A stretch of DNA of 64,000 bases from Microbacterium esteraromaticum (GTDB lineage Bacteria > Actinomycetota > Actinomycetes > Actinomycetales > Microbacteriaceae). Positions 18,272 through 26,862 of this stretch are shown piece after piece. The stretch is from NCBI RefSeq assembly GCF_016907315.1, contig NZ_JAFBBS010000001.1, positions 2,480,001 to 2,544,000 of the forward strand, given 5' to 3'. A model generated the notes under the pieces. The model was not told the DNA's origin, did not search any database, and saw nothing but the letters and a program-made list of their open reading frames with translations. How positions within the stretch are numbered: position 1 is the stretch's first letter; each line of letters starts with the position of its first letter. The translations under genes and the position numbers were made by a program.

Positions 18272-20767
18272 TCAGCCGAGCAGCGCGTCGATTCTCGCGT
18301 AGAAAGCGGCCGGGCTGAACTGCTTGGCTACGAAGTCCACGGCTCGCGCCCTTTGAGCGAAGTACAGTTCCGGCTCTTCGATGAACTTGTCGATCGTGGC
18401 AGTCACATCCTGGGCCTCGCAGTAGACGGCACCGTCCTCAAAGGTCGGTCGCGTGTAAGGCGGCATGATCACGACGCAGCCCGCGGCCATCGCCTCTACA
18501 GCGGCCATTCCGAATGACTCTGTCAAGGACGAATGATGCTGGTAGACCCAGAAGGGAAGTTGGCGCAGGAACTCCATAGGCGCGATGGAGCCGAAGTCAT
18601 GGACCGTCCAATTCTGGGGCAACTCGCCCAGAACGTTTTCAGCGGTTTCTGCTCCGCCCAGTATTCGAACGTCGTATTCCGCGGAGTCCGGGTAACTTCC
18701 GAGCAAGCGAGACGCCGTTTCCGGCCACTTGAGAGCATGATCGCGGCTGTGGCGCCCGATTGTGCGAGTCGGAGCGGGGGCCTCGCCCGCCGTCGGCGGA
18801 GCCGTGATGATCCCAGGCCAGGTGGTCGCAAGCACCGAGCCGGGGGAGATGAGTCCTCTCAGGCTTGCTTTGATCACGGCCGATTCCGCGACGTACTTGG
18901 CGGGCCGGCCGAAGATGACCTCAGCAGTTTCGACCGTCCGAGGGAGGTCGTAGATCGATCCCAGACCATCCCGACCGAAAGGTGCGTGATTGACGATCAC
19001 CACCAGCTCGTCGGTTTCGACTCCAGAGCGGGCTGCCTCCGGGTACTGCAGCACGGAAGGGTGCCGAACGATCGTCAGACGCGCTCGCACCTCATCAACG
19101 GGCGACACGATCGAAACCAGCGGATCATTGGAGATGGCTAGGAATCGAGGCTGGATGACCGCGCGCGCGGAGTTCACCGGGGAGGCCATCTGCATGAGTG
19201 CTACACGGTGGCCCTTCGCGACGAGAAGCTCGATCTCGGTGGCAGCAAGGGAGGAGTTGCCGCCGGGGAACCTGAAGTCGGTGACGTAGAGAATATCGAC
19301 CTCGAGCGCACCCTTGTCGTGCTTGGAGCCGATCATGTTCGTGGGAGCAGAGAATGGCCTTGCGGTGTCTGGGAAAGCAGGCATGAACAGTGCCCGCCGA
19401 TCACCGGCAGCGCGCTGGTGCCAGTCGCGCGACGACTGCTGATACCAGACTCTTCGCCGGTCGATGTATCCCCGGGCGATCTCCCCTGATGTCAGTGATC
19501 CGGATCTCACCCGCAGGAAGGAGAGCACATCCGTTCCCGCGACGGATGTGCCCGTCGGGTAGGCCGTTCTGAGACGATCGTGGAACTCCGCATCTGCACT
19601 TCGGTTGACGAGGTCCCAATGACCAATTTCGTCGACCACCGGATCGCGCCGGAACATCAGCGACGAATAGTTCGGCTGGGTGAACACCGGGTTGTTGTTG
19701 ATGCGCGTGAAGATGAGCTCGGGGGTCGCCCGCGACAAGAGTGACATGTTGGCGACGAGAGACGGGTCAGCGAGAAGTTCCGAAACCTGCGTTTCGATCT
19801 TCCGAGGGTGTGACCAGTCGTCATCATCGTGCACGGTGATGAACTGCCCCGTCGCCAACTGGGTGACTGCGAAGTTGCGCGCTCTGTACGTGCCGCCGTT
19901 CTCCGGCATCCGATGAACCCGGATACGCGAATCCCGCTCCTGCCACTCGAGGAGGAAACGGTCGTTCTCTGCGGGCGAGGCGTCGTCCATCACGAGGATC
20001 TCGAGGTTTCGCCATGTCTGATTGACCAGAGACCGAAGAGCCGTCGCGATGCGAGGACCGCTGTTGAACGTGGGAACGATCACTGTGACCTTAGGGCCGT
20101 CCAGAATATGCTCGGCGGCGCCGCAGAGGATGCGATCGAACAGCGGATCATCGCCAGGGGCGAACGAGAGGGTCTCGATGCCGGTCTGGCGATAGCCGGC
20201 GTTGACGAGGTCGAGCCACGCGTCGGAGGGTTTGCGAGAGTGCTCTGCCAGTCGGTTCGCAGCGAGACTGTTGGCGGCGAGAAGATTGAGTTGATTGCGG
20301 TCCAGCGACTTCACTTTCAGGAGCTGTGCGTATTTCTGCACATCCTTGGCGTGACCAAGCGACGCGATGGCCTCCAGGAAAATCAGGCGGTCGGTGCGCG
20401 AGAGTGTCTTCAGACCGAACGCTCGCATTCCGGCCTTGTACATCTGTACTGCTTCGTAGGTCTCGCTCGCACCAGTCGCCTGATTCGCCATTATGCGAGT
20501 CAACGAAAAGAACGACTTGGGGTCGAACTGCGACATCGGCATCGACTGCGCAAGAGGTTCGTTCGCGGCCTCGTAGAACACGCGCGCGAGCAGTGCTCCG
20601 TAGTGCAAGGTGCCACGGGATATCGCCAGCGCGTAAGCGTCACGCGTCGCACGAGTGCGATTCTGAAGCGTGAATGTTTCGAGGTTCCCATGGCCACCGA
20701 TCAGCAGGCGGCGCGCATACTCGGCGTCGGCTCCCTGCATGTTGGCCAGTGCGCCCAACTTCGTCAC
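18272..20767 (-). CDS. Large glycosyltransferase (helical region + GT2 + GT4-like)
   Basis: The 831-aa protein begins with about 220 residues of helical, repeat-like sequence of unknown role. A GT2 domain starts near residue 226 (VTVIVPTFNSG, MDDASPAEN, VHDDDDW), and a GT-B-like C-terminal domain contains SLTESFGMAAVEAMAAGC near residue 760. It overlaps the upstream methyltransferase gene by 4 nt, so the two are coupled. Its codon choice and motif content look less typical of the window than the flanking genes. It probably acts on the same glycan, but this is inferred from position only. Confidence 0.82.
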   Translation of the reverse strand: MTKLGALANMQGADAEYARRLLIGGHGNLETFTLQNRTRATRDAYALAISRGTLHYGALLARVFYEAANEPLAQSMPMSQFDPKSFFSLTRIMANQATGASETYEAVQMYKAGMRAFGLKTLSRTDRLIFLEAIASLGHAKDVQKYAQLLKVKSLDRNQLNLLAANSLAANRLAEHSRKPSDAWLDLVNAGYRQTGIETLSFAPGDDPLFDRILCGAAEHILDGPKVTVIVPTFNSGPRIATALRSLVNQTWRNLEILVMDDASPAENDRFLLEWQERDSRIRVHRMPENGGTYRARNFAVTQLATGQFITVHDDDDWSHPRKIETQVSELLADPSLVANMSLLSRATPELIFTRINNNPVFTQPNYSSLMFRRDPVVDEIGHWDLVNRSADAEFHDRLRTAYPTGTSVAGTDVLSFLRVRSGSLTSGEIARGYIDRRRVWYQQSSRDWHQRAAGDRRALFMPAFPDTARPFSAPTNMIGSKHDKGALEVDILYVTDFRFPGGNSSLAATEIELLVAKGHRVALMQMASPVNSARAVIQPRFLAISNDPLVSIVSPVDEVRARLTIVRHPSVLQYPEAARSGVETDELVVIVNHAPFGRDGLGSIYDLPRTVETAEVIFGRPAKYVAESAVIKASLRGLISPGSVLATTWPGIITAPPTAGEAPAPTRTIGRHSRDHALKWPETASRLLGSYPDSAEYDVRILGGAETAENVLGELPQNWTVHDFGSIAPMEFLRQLPFWVYQHHSSLTESFGMAAVEAMAAGCVVIMPPYTRPTFEDGAVYCEAQDVTATIDKFIEEPELYFAQRARAVDFVAKQFSPAAFYARIDALLG

Positions 20768-22077
20768 GTGAGGTCTCCATTCCGGGCGAAATTCAGCACG
20801 AGAGATCTGCCGACGAAGCCGCCCCGAGAGACCCCTGGGAGGTTCAGCCAGGTCTTGATGACCTCAGACTCGCCGGGTCGATCGGCATCGTCCACGAAGA
20901 TCGTTGCGCGGTCAGCCAGCCGATCCATCAGGAGCGGGAGCGCCGGGTATCGGGCGCCGGGACTCTGTCCAGCAGGCGGACCATCGACGATGAGGAGGCC
21001 GATGTTCTCGACCGACTTAACCCACTGCGTGCTGTACCAGCGATGTTCGGTGCCATCGACATCGATGCCGGTGAGTGGAGCGAGGACTACCTGCGCGACG
21101 TGATCCGCATCAATTTCGGAGAGGTAGGTGCGCGTGGTCTCCGCATACATCGGATCGTGGTCGATCGCGATCAGGGCCGGGGGCTCGCTCATCTGCGCGA
21201 GTGCGGAGGCGATCCACGCTGTAGACACTCCAGAGCCGAGCTCGACGATGTCGTGGCGAGAATCGAGCCTTTCGGCGACCGTGCGGATGTACTGGACTGA
21301 CAGGGGCGACATCGCCCAGCTGGCGAAGGTCGGCAGCCGCCGAGATATGCCCTGATCGTAGAGAGACGCGACAGCGGAGACCTCGGCCACGATTCTGCGC
21401 TCCAGAGAATGGGAGTTGCCACCGTCGAAGGCGACGGCGATCTTCTTGCCGACCGCATCCACGGATTCGGTGATGCTCGTCGTGCTCTCGAGCGTGCGCT
21501 GGAGCGCGGTGTGCTGCTGTGACAGGATCCCCCTCAGTTCGGCGAGGGCGGCGATCTGACGGTCTGTCGCCGCGCTCAGCGTTTCGTCGCCAGACGCTCG
21601 CAGCGCTTCAAGGACGTCAGACTGCCTGACGATCTGTGCGAGCACATCGTTCACGCTTCGCTGCAGCAGCTCTTCGGCCGAGTCGGCGGCGACGGCGCGT
21701 TCGGCCAGCCACTCGAACTGGGCATTCGTGCGCCCGGCCTGCTCGCGAATCAGACCAAGTTGTTCGCGGGTGAGGGACACCGTTCGCTTGTGCGCTTTGA
21801 GTTCGTCGGCGATCGCGCGCTGCGTACGGGTAACCTCTCGGCGCACGCTGATCAACCGCGCGCTGCTCCCTCGTTCTGCAGACGACAGCTTGATGAGGAA
21901 CACACCGATGAGGGTGCACATGGCAACAAGCGGCAGCAGCTCTAGCGGACCGAAGGTGAGCATGATGATCGCTTGGGTCGCAGCGAGCGCGACAAGCAAT
22001 GCGAGCGCGGCTTGGCGGACACGACCCAGCGCCTTCCACGCGGCGGACATGCGACGCACGACTGACTCAACCGGCAA
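20764..22077 (-). CDS. Membrane-anchored coiled-coil class I SAM methyltransferase
   Basis: The 437-aa protein has two close hydrophobic segments (about residues 20-64) and a long Glu/Gln/Arg-rich coiled coil (about 70-215). The C-terminal domain has a class I methyltransferase motif I (VELGSGVSTAW), an acidic end of strand 2 (AIDHDP) and LLIVDGPP. The probable role is methylation of a glycan chain end or sugar, with the coiled coil perhaps acting as a ruler, as in WbdD of E. coli O9a; that part is speculation. A TTG at 22077 is preferred because a strong AGGGGG lies 5 nt upstream; the ATG at 22050 has none. Confidence 0.72.
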   Translation of the reverse strand: MPVESVVRRMSAAWKALGRVRQAALALLVALAATQAIIMLTFGPLELLPLVAMCTLIGVFLIKLSSAERGSSARLISVRREVTRTQRAIADELKAHKRTVSLTREQLGLIREQAGRTNAQFEWLAERAVAADSAEELLQRSVNDVLAQIVRQSDVLEALRASGDETLSAATDRQIAALAELRGILSQQHTALQRTLESTTSITESVDAVGKKIAVAFDGGNSHSLERRIVAEVSAVASLYDQGISRRLPTFASWAMSPLSVQYIRTVAERLDSRHDIVELGSGVSTAWIASALAQMSEPPALIAIDHDPMYAETTRTYLSEIDADHVAQVVLAPLTGIDVDGTEHRWYSTQWVKSVENIGLLIVDGPPAGQSPGARYPALPLLMDRLADRATIFVDDADRPGESEVIKTWLNLPGVSRGGFVGRSLVLNFARNGDLT

Positions 22078-22222
22078 TGCCGCCCCCTGTGTTTCGACCC
22101 TGTTCGCGCTCTATTGACGCGCTCCTGGTGGCCGTGGAGATGGCCTGCACCAGAATATCAGCAGCGGTTACGCGCGTTGCTCGCGGGAGGATCACAAGGT
22201 AGGGATCCGGTACCTTCGGATG

Positions 22223-22942
22223 ATGCAGCGTGTCTTCATCTACGGGTCCTGCGTCACGAGGGACGGGGTCGAGCTCTGGCCTGACTACGGCCTAGAGCTG
22301 GCTGGCTATGTCGCGCGTCAGTCGCTGATCTCAGCAGTCGCCCCTTCTCGCCCGAACGATTTCGATACGTCGACGATCTCATCGCCGTTCCAGCGCCGGA
22401 TGGCGGAGGGAGACATCAGAGGCAACGTGGTTGCCAAACTGACCTCGAACCCGGACGACATCGACCTCATCCTCTGGGACCTCACCGATGAGCGACTCGG
22501 TGTCTATCGAGTGCCTTCCGGCGGATACGTCAGCAGAGTCGTCGACTACACGACCGGGATCTACAAAGGGCGGCCCGCGCTGGACACTCCGATACGCATA
22601 GGGACGAACGAGCACCGCACGCTGTGGGAACAGGCGTTGGTCGAGTTCCTTGCCTCCCTTGAGAACTCGAGGGTCCGAGACCGCCTCGTCCTGAACGCGA
22701 TGCCGTGGGCGCTTCACGATGAAGAGGGTGCCAGCACCAGAACCACAGCGAACGATCCGGAGGCCTTCAACGCCGTACTCGCCGAATACTCCGCGATCGC
22801 CGAGCGCCATGGTGTGCGGATCGCTCGCCCGGACGTTCAGCGTATCCGCGGTGCTCGCGAACATCAGTGGGGTGCGGCACCTTTCCACTACACGCAAGAC
22901 AGCTATCGGGCGTCCCTCGACGCGATTCTCCAGGTGCTCTGA
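22223..22942 (+). CDS. DUF6270-like protein, possible SGNH-type esterase
   Basis: The 239-aa soluble protein opens with VFIYGSCVTRD, resembling a DUF6270 N-terminus and an SGNH-hydrolase block I with GSC in place of GDS. Near the C-terminus are a conserved-looking WGAAPFHYTQDSY and a preceding acidic residue that could complete a catalytic set. Such proteins often sit in capsule or wall-glycan loci, where O-acyl transfer or removal is a reasonable but untested guess. A TACCTT box lies 6 nt before ATG 22223, favouring it over the adjacent ATG at 22220. Confidence 0.6.
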   Translation: MQRVFIYGSCVTRDGVELWPDYGLELAGYVARQSLISAVAPSRPNDFDTSTISSPFQRRMAEGDIRGNVVAKLTSNPDDIDLILWDLTDERLGVYRVPSGGYVSRVVDYTTGIYKGRPALDTPIRIGTNEHRTLWEQALVEFLASLENSRVRDRLVLNAMPWALHDEEGASTRTTANDPEAFNAVLAEYSAIAERHGVRIARPDVQRIRGAREHQWGAAPFHYTQDSYRASLDAILQVL

Positions 22943-22946
22943 ATCC

Positions 22947-24047
22947 ATGCGTTCCGCTGCTGGCGATAGGTACGTCCGCACCAGAGCGACCCGCACTTTC
23001 GTCTCGCTCACCGGACCCGCGGGAAACATCGGCGACGCCCTCATCCGGCGCGCAACTCTTGCCTGGGCGCTCGGCACGTCAGACGAACTGGTCGTCTACA
23101 CGGGCGATTCGCCTGACGTGTGGTTGCGGCAGCTCGGCGTACCTGACGATGCGACCGTGCTGCGTTCCAAGCGCAGCGTTGCTCGCTGGCTGTGGATGCT
23201 GGCGACGGCGCCGGCCCGCCCCGTGCTCGTCTTCGAGGCGGGGGAGGTGCCGCTGCACAAGGGCAACGGGCTGCGCGAGTTCGTCTTCCTCGCAGAGACG
23301 GTCATCGTGCGGCTGAAGGGCGGCGTCGTGGTTCGTCCGCCTCGCGGGATCAGATCGCCGTCGAACCCGTCGACATGGCTGCATGCGCGCGCGGCTCGGC
23401 TGTCGCAGGTCGCGCTCTGGCGCGATGCGGCCAGTGCCGCGCTCGTCGGCGGGGGCGTTGTGGCACCCGACATCGGATTCGCCGCGGCGAAGGGGCATCC
23501 CGCAGCGGAAGCGCGAGATGAGCTCATCGTGAGCCTTCGCGGATCCCGCCCCATGCCCGGCGACGAGTGGATCGAGGCGGTGCGGCTCACCGCCGAGGCC
23601 GCAGGGCTGCGAGTGCGCACGGTCGTGCAGGTGCGGGAAGACGAGCCGCGGGCCCGCGAGCTCGCCGATGCGCTCGGTGGCGATTTCGAGGCGTGGGGCG
23701 ATACGGACTCCGTCGCACACGAAGAGAACCTGCGAGCGCGATACTCCCGTGCGCGGCTCGTGATCAGTGACCGGATGCACGTGCTCGTGCTCGCCGCCAT
23801 CGACGGCGCGGCGCCGGCCGAGCTCGTGCCGGCGCCCACAAGAAAGATCACCGACGCGTTCGCCGCGGTCGGCATCCGCGACATCACCCTCGACGCGGCG
23901 AATGCGCGGTCGAGCGACATGCAGGAGTTCCTGACAACCCAGCTGGGCCGCAGCGGCCATATCGGGGAACGCGTCGACGCCGCGCGCCGACGCCTCGACG
24001 AGCTCGAGCAGCAGGTGCGCGAGACGATCCGGATGAAGCGCGCATGA
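22947..24047 (+). CDS. Polysaccharide pyruvyl transferase family protein (second)
   Basis: The 366-aa protein matches the same family as the one at 17083 but is divergent from it. It has TGPAGNIGDALIRRATLAWA near the N-terminus, GGGVVAPDIGF in the middle and YSRARLVISDRMHVLVLAAI near the C-terminus, with the conserved Arg-Met-His. The ATG at 22947 lies 4 nt after the DUF6270-like gene. A longer in-frame start at 22719 would overlap that gene and gives unlike sequence. It overlaps the next glycosyltransferase by 4 nt, so 22223-25117 looks like one operon. Confidence 0.8.
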   Translation: MRSAAGDRYVRTRATRTFVSLTGPAGNIGDALIRRATLAWALGTSDELVVYTGDSPDVWLRQLGVPDDATVLRSKRSVARWLWMLATAPARPVLVFEAGEVPLHKGNGLREFVFLAETVIVRLKGGVVVRPPRGIRSPSNPSTWLHARAARLSQVALWRDAASAALVGGGVVAPDIGFAAAKGHPAAEARDELIVSLRGSRPMPGDEWIEAVRLTAEAAGLRVRTVVQVREDEPRARELADALGGDFEAWGDTDSVAHEENLRARYSRARLVISDRMHVLVLAAIDGAAPAELVPAPTRKITDAFAAVGIRDITLDAANARSSDMQEFLTTQLGRSGHIGERVDAARRRLDELEQQVRETIRMKRA

Positions 24048-25117
24048 CCGGGGGTCTGCGACGGGTGCTGTTCCTCTCTCACAGCCACGCCTTCCGCGCC
24101 TTCCGCGTCGGCAGCCACCACTACGCCCGCGAGCTCGCTCGGCGCGGCGCAGAGGTCGTGCACCTCTCGACTCCCATCTCCCACGTGCACCGTCGGCTGG
24201 GCCGGGTCAGCCACAGCGAAGAGTCGCGCGTTCCGCGCGGACCGCACCGCGATCGCGACGGCGTCACGCACCTCGTCCCGCGCACGACGATGCCGACGCC
24301 CTTCGGCACGCTCACCGCAGGTCGCGCACTGCGTCAGCACGGCATAGACACTCGCTTCGATGCCGTGCTGATCGATCAGCCCCTTCTCTGGGACGACTCC
24401 GTCCGCGGGCTCTCCGACCGGCTCGTATACCGGCCCACCGATCTCTATCCGGCTGGGGTGAAAGCCCGCATGCAGAAGGACATCATCGCTGCGGCCGACG
24501 GCGTGACCGCGACCTCGGGCGAGGTGCTGCGTGGTCTCGGCCCTCTCCGTCAGCCGCACCTCGTGGTGGGCAACGGCGTCGATACCGAACACTTCGTCGC
24601 CTCGGCGGAATCAGAGCGATCGGACGTGTGCATCTACGTCGGGGCCCTCGACCGTCGCTTCGACTGGCAGCAGGTCTGCGCGTGGGCGCAGGCCCGCCCG
24701 CGTGTGCGCTTCGTCGTCGTGGGCCCCTCGCCGGAACCGCCCGTCCCGCTGCCGGAGAACATCGAGCTCCCGGGCGGCGTGGCCTACTCGACGCTGCCCA
24801 CGCTTCTGCACAGCGCGCGAGTGGGGATGCTGCCGCTGTCAGACGATCCGCTCAACGCGGGACGAAGCCCGATGAAGCTGTACGAGTACCTCGCCGCCGG
24901 GCTCTCTGTGGTCGCTCGTGAGACGCCGGTGCTCAGCGACGATGTGAGCGCGGGCCTCTTCACCTACTCCGACGAAGGCACTGCCATCGCTGCGCTGGAC
25001 GACGCGCTGTCGCACGCTTCTCCCAACGTGGCAGGTGTCGGGCGAGCCCGGCAGCAGTCCTGGTCGACGAAGACGGATCTCCTCGTCGACTTCGTGCTGA
25101 AGCTACCGCGACGCTGA
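24044..25117 (+). CDS. Glycosyltransferase family 4 (GT-B fold, TuaH-like)
   Basis: The 357-aa protein has a two-lobed GT-B pattern. The N-terminal lobe starts RVLFLSHSHAFRAFRVGSHHYARELARRG. The C-terminal lobe contains ICIYVGALDRRFDW, VVVGPSPE and the donor-site region PMKLYEYLAAGLSVVA. Similar short GT4 proteins act in teichuronic-acid-type and exopolysaccharide synthesis. Its ATG overlaps the upstream stop (ATGA). The stop codon sits inside the first copy of a 23-bp tandem repeat shared with the end of the convergent gene. Confidence 0.82.
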   Translation: MTGGLRRVLFLSHSHAFRAFRVGSHHYARELARRGAEVVHLSTPISHVHRRLGRVSHSEESRVPRGPHRDRDGVTHLVPRTTMPTPFGTLTAGRALRQHGIDTRFDAVLIDQPLLWDDSVRGLSDRLVYRPTDLYPAGVKARMQKDIIAAADGVTATSGEVLRGLGPLRQPHLVVGNGVDTEHFVASAESERSDVCIYVGALDRRFDWQQVCAWAQARPRVRFVVVGPSPEPPVPLPENIELPGGVAYSTLPTLLHSARVGMLPLSDDPLNAGRSPMKLYEYLAAGLSVVARETPVLSDDVSAGLFTYSDEGTAIAALDDALSHASPNVAGVGRARQQSWSTKTDLLVDFVLKLPRR

Positions 25118-25146
25118 ATCGGCAGCTACCGCGACGCTGAATCGGC
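25101..25146. repeat. Perfect 23-bp tandem duplication across convergent gene ends
   Basis: Two identical 23-bp units (25101-25123 and 25124-25146) abut. The first contains the TGA of the glycosyltransferase (25115-25117) and the second contains the TAG of the opposing gene (25126-25128). With only one unit the two coding regions would overlap at their ends. It looks like a recent slippage or unequal-recombination event. Confidence 0.95.
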
Positions 25147-26808
25147 GCGGCCGCGCCTGCGCCGCACGAGTCTCCACGCGATCCACACCAGCACGACGAT
25201 CGTCGCGATCACCCCCACCAGCGCGAAGGCAGAGGTCACGACATCCAGCGGCATCGCGGGGGCGTCCTCGGCGCTCGGCGTCGCATCGTCAGCATTCTTC
25301 TGATCGGGAGCAGGCGTCGCTGTTCCGGAGGGTCCGCCTGCACTGGCCAGGCTGTGAGTCACCGCGTCCCACGCCGTCACATTGCCGGCGTAGCCTCGAA
25401 CCGAGCCCTGCGCGGCGATGAAGTCCGCCAGCGGATCACTTCCGCGCTCCGGTGCCGGGTAGCCCGGAATCGAGATGGCAGGCATCTCTGCTCCCTTGCG
25501 GATGGCATACGCGTTGTACACCGCGTGGGCCGGCAGCTCGACCAGCGAGAGCGACGGGTCGAGATCGTCTGTGCCGCCGCAGAAGGATGCCGGCCACCCG
25601 CGCGTCTCATGATTCAGCGAGACCTGAACCGCATAGAGAACGCCGCTGATGATGCGCGCCTGCTGCTCTGCGTAGAGATCGTCGCCCTGGATCCATGCCG
25701 TCTCGGCAGTGTTGACGATGGCGCCGAGTCCCATGGACGCGTGTCCGAAATCGCGGCACGATTCCTGAACCTGTCCGTTCTGGAAGCGGATGCCCGGATC
25801 GGTGGGCGGATCGGTCTGGCAGCCTTTCGCCTTGCCGTCGAGCCACTGGCATCGAAGAGCTGTCGGCGTCCGGTAGAGGCCGGCGGCGCTGGCCGGCGCC
25901 ACGGGAAGCTCGCCGTCCGTGGACAGATAGACGTAGGACTCCACCCGTTCACGCCACATCGCCAGAGCGCGATCGTAGAGGCGGCGATCATCGAGGAAGA
26001 CAGCGATGCCGATCAGGCCTTCTGCGGCGGACAGCTTCCAGTTGCCGTTGAAGCGGCCATAGTCGAATGTCGTCAGCGTCGGGACGAACACCTTGCGCAG
26101 CATGGTGCCGAACGCCGTGACGTCGAACTCGTGCTTCTTCGAACTCGGCGTGTAGCTGTAGCGGATGAGCTCCGCCCCGCGGACCATCTGCCCGGCGGTC
26201 CAGGCCGTCATCAACGGCCCGTTCGAGCCTCGGCTGCCCGCGAAGCGCGCCGAGTACGCGTTGAGGATGGCGACCGCGCGCTGCGCATAGCGCTCATCGC
26301 CGGTGTAGAAGTACGCGAGCGCCTGGGCGTACACAGCTCGACCGTCTGCCTGCTGGTCCGCGCAGCCGACATCGGGGTTCTTGTTGAAGGAGCCGCAGAC
26401 GCTGATGCACCCACCGCGATCGTCGGCACCGCACGTCTTGGCCGTCGGGGCGGACGCGGAGCCGAAGCTCGTGAAGTCCGGTGCACCGCGCTTCGCGTAC
26501 GGCGACGAGGTGAGCTGCTCGAAGCTCTCAGCCCAGGGTGAGTCACCCGCGACGATGTGCTTCTTGGTCGCAGTGAGGTTCTCGAGACTGTTGAACACGC
26601 CGGGGTGGGTGAAGCCTGCAGACGAGACCACGGGCTGCAGCCCGTCCCGCGCTGGTGTCTCCTCAGCGTGCACGGCTGGGGCGACGGCCACGGAGACCAC
26701 CAGCATCATGGTGAGCATCAGCAGAGCAGCCGCACGACGCACGTGCTCCAGGCCTCCAGCGCCTGACCCTGATCTGCTCAGCACGTTCGTCCCCTCATCA
26801 GTACGCAT
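25126..26808 (-). CDS. Membrane-anchored alginate-lyase-family protein
   Basis: The 560-aa protein has an N-terminal signal sequence (hydrophobic core about residues 24-46, ending AVHAEE), an (alpha/alpha)-toroid domain of the alginate lyase family (NGNWKLSAAEG, then SCRDFGHASMGLGAI), a Thr/Ala/Pro-rich linker, and a C-terminal helix with an RRRRGR tail. There is no LPXTG motif, so it is held by the C-terminal helix outside the cell. Lyases of this fold cut uronate polymers. With ugd nearby, the substrate may be the locus's own glycan, for trimming or turnover. Confidence 0.78.
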   Translation of the reverse strand: MRTDEGTNVLSRSGSGAGGLEHVRRAAALLMLTMMLVVSVAVAPAVHAEETPARDGLQPVVSSAGFTHPGVFNSLENLTATKKHIVAGDSPWAESFEQLTSSPYAKRGAPDFTSFGSASAPTAKTCGADDRGGCISVCGSFNKNPDVGCADQQADGRAVYAQALAYFYTGDERYAQRAVAILNAYSARFAGSRGSNGPLMTAWTAGQMVRGAELIRYSYTPSSKKHEFDVTAFGTMLRKVFVPTLTTFDYGRFNGNWKLSAAEGLIGIAVFLDDRRLYDRALAMWRERVESYVYLSTDGELPVAPASAAGLYRTPTALRCQWLDGKAKGCQTDPPTDPGIRFQNGQVQESCRDFGHASMGLGAIVNTAETAWIQGDDLYAEQQARIISGVLYAVQVSLNHETRGWPASFCGGTDDLDPSLSLVELPAHAVYNAYAIRKGAEMPAISIPGYPAPERGSDPLADFIAAQGSVRGYAGNVTAWDAVTHSLASAGGPSGTATPAPDQKNADDATPSAEDAPAMPLDVVTSAFALVGVIATIVVLVWIAWRLVRRRRGRADSASR

Positions 26809-26862
26809 ATTCGTCTCGGGGTATCCACTCTGGCTGACGGCCGATGCGGCACCAAACTGCGA

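Noticed and set aside
25126..25290. Sortase (LPXTG) anchor at the C-terminus of the alginate-lyase-like protein
   Set aside because: A hydrophobic helix and basic tail are present, but there is no LPXTG-like motif before the helix.
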